Made by a program: the position numbers and the translations under genes. 64,000 bases of DNA, taken from positions 1 to 64,000 of the forward strand of contig NZ_CAKKLV010000024.1 in the NCBI RefSeq assembly GCF_918698115.1, read 5' to 3'. Each line of letters starts with the position of its first letter. The first letter of the stretch is position 1. Below are positions 59,249 through 64,000 of this stretch, in pieces. The stretch is from Peribacillus sp. Bi96 (GTDB taxonomy: Bacteria; Bacillota; Bacilli; Bacillales; DSM-1321). The notes below the pieces were generated by a model that did no database searches, was not told where the DNA came from, and saw nothing but the letters and a program-made list of their open reading frames with translations.

Positions 59249-60742
59249 TTAATTTGGAAACCAGCCGACCGGTTTTACATCAAGATTAATATTGATTTGT
59301 TTAATTTCCTGGTATTCGTCTAAACCGTATTTTCCTAAACTGCGTCCAATCCCACTCTGTTTGTAACCGCCCCATGGCGCCTCGACATATGTTGGATGAT
59401 AATCATTTACCCATGTGATGCCTGCCCGTACTTTCTTGATCACGCGCAGTGCTTTTGCTCCATCGTTAGCGAAGACACCGCCTGCAAGACCGTAGTCTGT
59501 ATCATTTGCAAGTTTAATAGCTTCGTCTTCATCTTTAAACTTTTGGATGACAACAACTGGACCAAAGATTTCCTCTTTTACGATACGCATATCAGGTGTT
59601 ACATCGGTAAAGACAGTCGGTGCAATGAAGAATCCCTTGTCAAGGCCGTCATCAACAAGGCGGTGACCGCCTGCTGCAAGTGTCGCACCTTCCTGTTTTC
59701 CGATTTCAATATAGTTCAAAATACTATTCATTTGTGCTTCACTGACAATTGCCCCCATGTTGCTGTCTTCTGCAAGGCCAGGTCCTACTTTAATTTTATT
59801 TGCGCGTTCCACAAAGCGTTTTACATATTCATCATAAATACTTTCTTCAACAAGAATGCGGCTACCTGATGAACATACCTGGCCGGCACCGAAGAAGATA
59901 CCAAACAATCCGTAATCGACGGCTGTCTCTAGATCTGCATCTGCAAAAACGATGTTAGGTGATTTACCGCCGAGCTCAAGTGAAATTTTCTTTAAGTTGC
60001 CTGCTGCCGCTCTCATGATTTCGCGGCCTACGTCTGTACTTCCTGTAAATGAAACAATGTCAACATCCTTGCTTTCGGCAATTGTTTGACCAACAATAGT
60101 CCCTCGGCCCATTACCATATTAGCCACACCTTTAGGGATGCCTACCTCCTCTAGGATTTCAAATAATTTCATTGCCGTAACTGGTGTCACTTCTGCCGGT
60201 TTATACACAATGCTGTTTCCTGCCGCAAGGGCCGGAGCGATTTTCCACACGCTCATTAGAAGAGGGAAGTTCCAAGGTACAATCAAGCCGGCTACACCTA
60301 CTGGCTCGCGAACAACCATCGCTTGCACGGGAGCGGGAACTTGGTAAGTTTCCCCATCTGGATGTTGAATTAAACCAGCGTAGTAGCGGAAACACGAAGC
60401 GGCATCGGCAATATCGAAACCCGCCTCTGCTTTTAGTTTCCCATTGTCCATTGTTTCAAGAATCGTTAACTCTTCCGCGCGTTCATTAATTTTATCCGCA
60501 ATTTTATATAAGAAAGAAGCACGCTCCTGTGCTGTAAGACCTGACCAGACTCCACTTTCAAATGCTTCTTTTGCAGCTGAAATCGCCGTTTCTGTTTCTT
60601 CCTTGGTCGCACGAGGTGCCCTAGCAATGACGTCCTGTGTCGCTGGATTGATTACCGGGATTACTTCATTTGAAGATGGGGACCGCCACTCACCGTTAAT
60701 GTAATTTTTCAGCTCTAAAACTGTCGTTTCTAAAATGGTCAT
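59249..60742 (-). CDS. Betaine-aldehyde-type aldehyde dehydrogenase
   Basis: This 497-residue NAD-dependent enzyme is full length, with VPWNFPLLMSVWKIAPALAAG, FTGSTDVG, the general base in ISLELGGKSPN, catalytic Cys in GAGQVCSSGSR and YKQSGIGRSLG near the end. It is close to GbsA/BetB and DhaS-type enzymes. As the last gene of an N-demethylase operon it may oxidise an aldehyde released from a methylated amine, possibly formaldehyde itself or an amino-aldehyde. CGGAGG precedes the ATG. Confidence 0.9.
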   Translation of the reverse strand: MTILETTVLELKNYINGEWRSPSSNEVIPVINPATQDVIARAPRATKEETETAISAAKEAFESGVWSGLTAQERASFLYKIADKINERAEELTILETMDNGKLKAEAGFDIADAASCFRYYAGLIQHPDGETYQVPAPVQAMVVREPVGVAGLIVPWNFPLLMSVWKIAPALAAGNSIVYKPAEVTPVTAMKLFEILEEVGIPKGVANMVMGRGTIVGQTIAESKDVDIVSFTGSTDVGREIMRAAAGNLKKISLELGGKSPNIVFADADLETAVDYGLFGIFFGAGQVCSSGSRILVEESIYDEYVKRFVERANKIKVGPGLAEDSNMGAIVSEAQMNSILNYIEIGKQEGATLAAGGHRLVDDGLDKGFFIAPTVFTDVTPDMRIVKEEIFGPVVVIQKFKDEDEAIKLANDTDYGLAGGVFANDGAKALRVIKKVRAGITWVNDYHPTYVEAPWGGYKQSGIGRSLGKYGLDEYQEIKQININLDVKPVGWFPN

Positions 60743-60788
60743 GTTATATGCCTCCGATTCATTATTTTATTTAACTCGTATTTAATCA

Positions 60789-61754
60789 TTAAAGTTTTAA
60801 AGCTAGCCTATCGCCCTTCGCTCGTGAGCAGCATGTCAGGATGGTCTTGCGTGTTTGGCGGTTTTCTTTTGTAAGGAAGAAATCACGGTGGTCTACTTCA
60901 CCTTCTGCGACATCTACCTCACAGCTTCCGCACCCGCCCACTTTACAAGAATAAGGTGCATCAATTCCTTCCCTTAAAAGGGCTTCAAGCAGTGTTTCGC
61001 CTTCATGAACGTGGATGGACCGATCTCTATCCATAAGGTCAACAATGAAAGGATCTTGCTGCCCATCATTTTTTGTAGCAAATAATTCGAAGTGGATGGC
61101 ATGTTCCGGATAACCATATGAACTGGCAGCTTCACGATACTCTTGTACCATCTCTAGTGGTCCGCAAAAATACACATGCGTGCCAATGCGATGATCCCGC
61201 ATCGTCGCAGGCGTCATTCTGTTTTTCTCGTCTGCCTGCGAAAAATAAAAGGTGCATTGATCAGGATATTTCGCTTTTAACAAATCATAATACGCACATA
61301 ATTCCGGTGTGCGTGCCGCATAATGGAGTTCAAAAGTTTGGCCTTCCGCAGCCATGTCTTCCATCATTGCCAGAAATGGAGTGATGCCGATTCCAGCTGC
61401 ATAAAAAGCATGATGCTTTGCCCGAAAGCTGAGAGGGAAGTTGTTTTTAGGGAAACTGACTTCCAACCTTGTTTCTTCCTTTACTTGGTCATGCCAGTAA
61501 GCGGAGCCTCCGCGAGACGCCTCGTCACGACGAATGGAAATGGCATATTTTTTGCGGTCTCTTGGATGGCTGATAATCGAGTATTCTCTCTCGAAAATCG
61601 TATCTCCGGCCGTCATGAAAGTAGTTAAATGCGAACCGCCTGTAAAGGCAGGCAATGGCATTCCATCAATTGGAACCAACTCGAACTGTTTCACGAAAGG
61701 GGTTTCTTGAATGATCTTGTTTACTTTCATTTGAATATTTCCTACTATCCTCAT
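60789..61754 (-). CDS. PDR/VanB-type oxidoreductase with C-terminal 2Fe-2S domain
   Basis: This 321-residue electron-transfer protein has an N-terminal flavin domain (REYSIISHPRDRKKYAISIRR), an NAD domain (HHAFYAAGIGITPFLAMM) and a C-terminal plant-type ferredoxin domain with C270, C275, C278 and C308. It moves electrons from NAD(P)H to an oxygenase, as in phthalate dioxygenase reductase or carnitine/glycine-betaine monooxygenase reductases. Its neighbours make the DUF3445 haem enzyme the likely acceptor. It lies 5 bp after the preceding gene. Confidence 0.88.
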   Translation of the reverse strand: MRIVGNIQMKVNKIIQETPFVKQFELVPIDGMPLPAFTGGSHLTTFMTAGDTIFEREYSIISHPRDRKKYAISIRRDEASRGGSAYWHDQVKEETRLEVSFPKNNFPLSFRAKHHAFYAAGIGITPFLAMMEDMAAEGQTFELHYAARTPELCAYYDLLKAKYPDQCTFYFSQADEKNRMTPATMRDHRIGTHVYFCGPLEMVQEYREAASSYGYPEHAIHFELFATKNDGQQDPFIVDLMDRDRSIHVHEGETLLEALLREGIDAPYSCKVGGCGSCEVDVAEGEVDHRDFFLTKENRQTRKTILTCCSRAKGDRLALKL

Positions 61755-61759
61755 GATGA

Positions 61760-62278
61760 TCAGCTCCCTATTACTTCTTCTTTTGCGACTGGGATGAATG
61801 GGTAACCAATATAACCTTCCCGTACGATTGAATAAAAAGGACCAATTTCAAGACTGGCGCTGCAATGGTCACATTCTGCTATCGCTTCTTCTGCGACTTC
61901 CGACACTTCGAAACATTTCATGCAATATACGTAGCGCCGTTTAGGCCCGATGATCACCGTCTGAATCTCATCTTCAGATAGACCAGCTTCTACCCCCAAT
62001 GAGAAGACCATAACGGCATTGTTCCATGCAGCCGCAATATAAAATTGGGTGCCCATCTTTTGTGACAAGATGAATCTCTTAATCTCCTCTTTATCATCCA
62101 TTCCGTTAATAGAAAGACATTCGACAGGCACTTTACCTGCAATTTCAGAAGTGAAATTCTTCACCTTTTCGTATCCGGCTGGATCAGAAATGACGACAAA
62201 CTTTCTTCGTTCATTCCGTGGAGTGAAATGATTTACGATCGTAACAGATTTATCAAACAATACTGGACTATTGTACAA
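61760..62278 (-). CDS. DmmA-like small subunit of an N-demethylase
   Basis: This 172-residue protein starts at a TTG with AGGAGG 9 bp upstream. It ends in a zinc-ribbon-like part, YCMKCFEVSEVAEEA and ECDHCSASLEIGPFYS (C-x2-C...C-x2-C), then YIGYPFIPV. The rest is alpha/beta. I recognise it as the small partner that accompanies DUF3445 proteins and PDR reductases in dimethylamine monooxygenase clusters. Its exact job (electron transfer or scaffolding) is unknown. Confidence 0.72.
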   Translation of the reverse strand: MYNSPVLFDKSVTIVNHFTPRNERRKFVVISDPAGYEKVKNFTSEIAGKVPVECLSINGMDDKEEIKRFILSQKMGTQFYIAAAWNNAVMVFSLGVEAGLSEDEIQTVIIGPKRRYVYCMKCFEVSEVAEEAIAECDHCSASLEIGPFYSIVREGYIGYPFIPVAKEEVIGS

Positions 62279-62291
62279 GGCACTTTTCCTC

Positions 62292-63281
62292 CTATTTATT
62301 GTTTATATTCGCTTTTTGTTCTTCATCAATGCGGCTTAAATATTCGACCGATTGTGGAAGAAATGGGGCAATTCCTTTGTATTCCGCCATAGGTTCAGGA
62401 ATATCCTGCAGCACGCTATACGTCAGATCAAACCACTCCTGGCGCAATGTCAAATCTTCAAGTGGCAGGAATTGTGTGTTCAATACGAATAGAATGGCAT
62501 TGCTTCGTGGCATGCGATAAAATTTTTGTTCTTCAACACGCAAACGAACCAGCTTTCCTGCATTTTCTGGTGTTATTTCAGAACGTTGCGGCCCCCATAC
62601 ATCCATCGTTTCATAGTTGACATCCCAACGGTCCGCCATCAGGTTCCAGTTAATGCGTGTCCATGGTTTTCCTGGCTCGATGGATAATAAAAACTTACGA
62701 ACACGCTCTGCTAGCTCGTCGCCTTTCTTCGATACAAATGGAACAGGTGCATGTATTTCATCGAAGGACATGCCTTTATTCCAGTTAGCTGAGAAGAGGG
62801 CGGCGTATGAGACTTGCCCCACTTCCAAATAAAAGTTACTGTCGCGATGAACCATTAACACAAAATCATTGTGGAAATGACGGCCAATGTAATCAAGCGG
62901 CTCATTTGGAAGCGTGCTAGCATCGCCAAATAAGAAGGAATCGGATTCCCCAAAGATGTGGTTTTTGAAGGTCCAGTTGTCTCCGTCTTTTATGACCTCG
63001 TAATGCTCCGGATGGCGATCAGTTGCCATGTCGATAAGCATCTCCAGTACTTCCCATTGCATTTCTAATGTGTGTGGAAATGATTGAAACCTTATGTGTG
63101 GCTGTTCTTGAAGGAGACGCCGCTTCGTTTCCACTTGGAGTCTGTATTCTGGCGTAACTTCAATACAGTTAATGTTTGAGAGTCTTTTCAAGTCATTTGA
63201 ATAGCGATAGTTACCTGAAGTGAATGGAAACGGGAATGTATCTAAATCAGTGGTTTTGAATTCTAAACTTTGTGTAAACAT
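62292..63281 (-). CDS. DUF3445 haem-dependent oxidative N-demethylase
   Basis: This 329-residue protein starts at the ATG 63281, because GAGAGGAG lies 8 bp upstream; the longer reading has no site. It shows the family stretches FPFTSGNYRYSNDLKRL, NWNLMADRWDVNYE, LRVEEQKFYRMPRSNAILFV and the C-terminal LPQSVEYLSRID. DUF3445 proteins are haem-dependent oxygenases that remove methyl groups from secondary amines such as dimethylamine, releasing formaldehyde. It is the probable catalytic subunit of the operon. Confidence 0.82.
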   Translation of the reverse strand: MFTQSLEFKTTDLDTFPFPFTSGNYRYSNDLKRLSNINCIEVTPEYRLQVETKRRLLQEQPHIRFQSFPHTLEMQWEVLEMLIDMATDRHPEHYEVIKDGDNWTFKNHIFGESDSFLFGDASTLPNEPLDYIGRHFHNDFVLMVHRDSNFYLEVGQVSYAALFSANWNKGMSFDEIHAPVPFVSKKGDELAERVRKFLLSIEPGKPWTRINWNLMADRWDVNYETMDVWGPQRSEITPENAGKLVRLRVEEQKFYRMPRSNAILFVLNTQFLPLEDLTLRQEWFDLTYSVLQDIPEPMAEYKGIAPFLPQSVEYLSRIDEEQKANINNK

Positions 63282-63311
63282 TGAACAATCTCCTCTCGTT
63301 TTCAAAATTCT

Positions 63312-64000
63312 TCATAGTGCTTTTTTTTCTATTTGGCTTCTTTTTAATTCAACAGATGAGCGACCCATATCAACTTCATAACGGAAAATGTATTTAGATG
63401 AAACATAGTAAGTGACTAACGCGACAAAGTATGTTGGAATGCCGGCAGCTGTATAAAGAAAAAAGTTGCTTGCCTCAAAAGTCAATGGATTATAGAGTGC
63501 CCAGTAAGAGATAGTCCCAATAACAACCGTAAGTACTGCAGAAGGATTAATGCCTTTCCAATAGGTGTAAGAGCCTTGCGTGTCATACAAATCTCTTAAT
63601 GAAATTCGTTGGCGCTTTACTAAGAAGTAATCTGCAACAACAATGCCACCAATAACAGCCATAATGAAGGAAATGACCGCAATAAATGAACCAAATGCAT
63701 CGTAAAACGTTGAGCTTAGAAGTAAGAATATGGCTGGTACCGTTGTGCCCATCGCAATCATCCATGACTTTTTCGGGAATACAGTTTTAAAGCTGACAGC
63801 CTGTGAGTACATAAGGAAAATGGCTGCACCGACATTCCCTACCGAAAGTAGAATCAAACCAATGAATCCACCCCAGCTGCCTGCGATTGAAAACATCCAG
63901 TCAGAAGGATCAAGTGAACCAGCGACTAAAGCTGCAAGTGCCCCAACTAATGCTGCGATACATACGATGATTCCGTAGCTGTAGAAGCCCGCTTTAAAGG
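63312..64000 (-). CDS. NCS1-family permease, C-terminal part (5' end outside window)
   Basis: The frame is open to the window edge, giving 229 residues of the C-terminal half. Visible parts are SYGIIVCIAALVGALAALVAG, SIAGSWGGFIGLILLSVGNV, GGIVVADYFLVKRQRIS and the ending RSSVELKRSQIEKKAL. The ADYFLVKR motif and spacing are characteristic of NCS1 nucleobase/hydantoin-type cation symporters. Being first in this operon it probably takes up the nitrogenous substrate. The substrate is not readable, since the N-terminal half is missing. Confidence 0.85.
   Translation of the reverse strand, partial: FKAGFYSYGIIVCIAALVGALAALVAGSLDPSDWMFSIAGSWGGFIGLILLSVGNVGAAIFLMYSQAVSFKTVFPKKSWMIAMGTTVPAIFLLLSSTFYDAFGSFIAVISFIMAVIGGIVVADYFLVKRQRISLRDLYDTQGSYTYWKGINPSAVLTVVIGTISYWALYNPLTFEASNFFLYTAAGIPTYFVALVTYYVSSKYIFRYEVDMGRSSVELKRSQIEKKAL

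Overview
The window looks like chromosome of a low-GC, spore-forming Bacillaceae species, probably close to Peribacillus/Bacillus. Many products read as close relatives of Bacillus subtilis proteins (Ndh, Des, DesR, YerD, YhcW, ScoAB/YxjC/YxjF, HxlAB). Ribosome binding sites are strong AGGAGG types, TTG/GTG starts are frequent, and there are spore-type genes (a CotH kinase, a YjcZ-like peptide, a peptidoglycan hydrolase). No rRNA, tRNA or CRISPR array was seen.

Layout. 1-515 is the 3' end of ndh. 662-5967 (minus) is a five-gene overlapping sugar-acid operon (epimerase, KdgK/KguK-like kinase, ACS-type MFS transporter, hxlA-like, hxlB-like) with a LacI regulator and two palindromic operators. 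It resembles the pseudomonad kguEKTD 2-ketogluconate operon, but an hxlA/hxlB pair stands where the kguD reductase would be. 6244-8113 holds a Ser/Thr-rich basic-ended peptide gene and a CotH-kinase/SET-domain fusion. 8285-10262 is a T-box-controlled second arginyl-tRNA synthetase. 10300-12070 holds des and an eroded desR without desK. 12344-17270 holds an AT-rich cassette (secreted peptide, two membrane proteins, ABC ATPase, lipoprotein) lying between two dinB remnants. 17436-29127 is a mixed stretch: GH18/LysM hydrolase, EamA transporter, IS3 remnant, tandem repeats, a bacitracin-type ABC exporter, GNAT, cupin with Met/Asn/His/Tyr repeats, HAD phosphatase, 3D-domain protein and several gene remnants.

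29128-35424 has an APH-type kinase, an aldehyde dehydrogenase with an AlsS-like ThDP enzyme, and divergent YerD. 36245-44529 is a ketone-body/short-chain fatty acid locus: GntP permease, CoA transferase, thiolase, 3-hydroxybutyryl-CoA dehydrogenase, 3-hydroxybutyrate dehydrogenase and a sigma-54 activator, with two recognisable -24/-12 promoters and a cre site. 44755-50306 holds stand-alone genes: isochorismatase-like hydrolase, SRPBCC protein, HxlR regulator, PEP mutase family, AzlCD, LysE. 50676-56785 is a p-aminobenzoyl-glutamate uptake and cleavage locus (abgT, abgA, abgB) with an unusual divergent regulator. 56965-59230 is bounded by an inverted pair of GC-rich repeats and holds a small membrane protein, an intact DinB and a YjcZ-like peptide. 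59249-64000 is a methylated-amine locus: aldehyde dehydrogenase, ferredoxin-type reductase, DmmA-like protein, DUF3445 haem-dependent N-demethylase and an NCS1 permease cut by the window edge.

Most of the gene content is catabolic, with several substrate-specific operons that each carry their own regulator. The two most unusual items are the kgu/hxlAB operon, which suggests a redox-neutral route from 2-ketogluconate to ribulose 5-phosphate, and the CotH-SET fusion beside its candidate substrate peptide.
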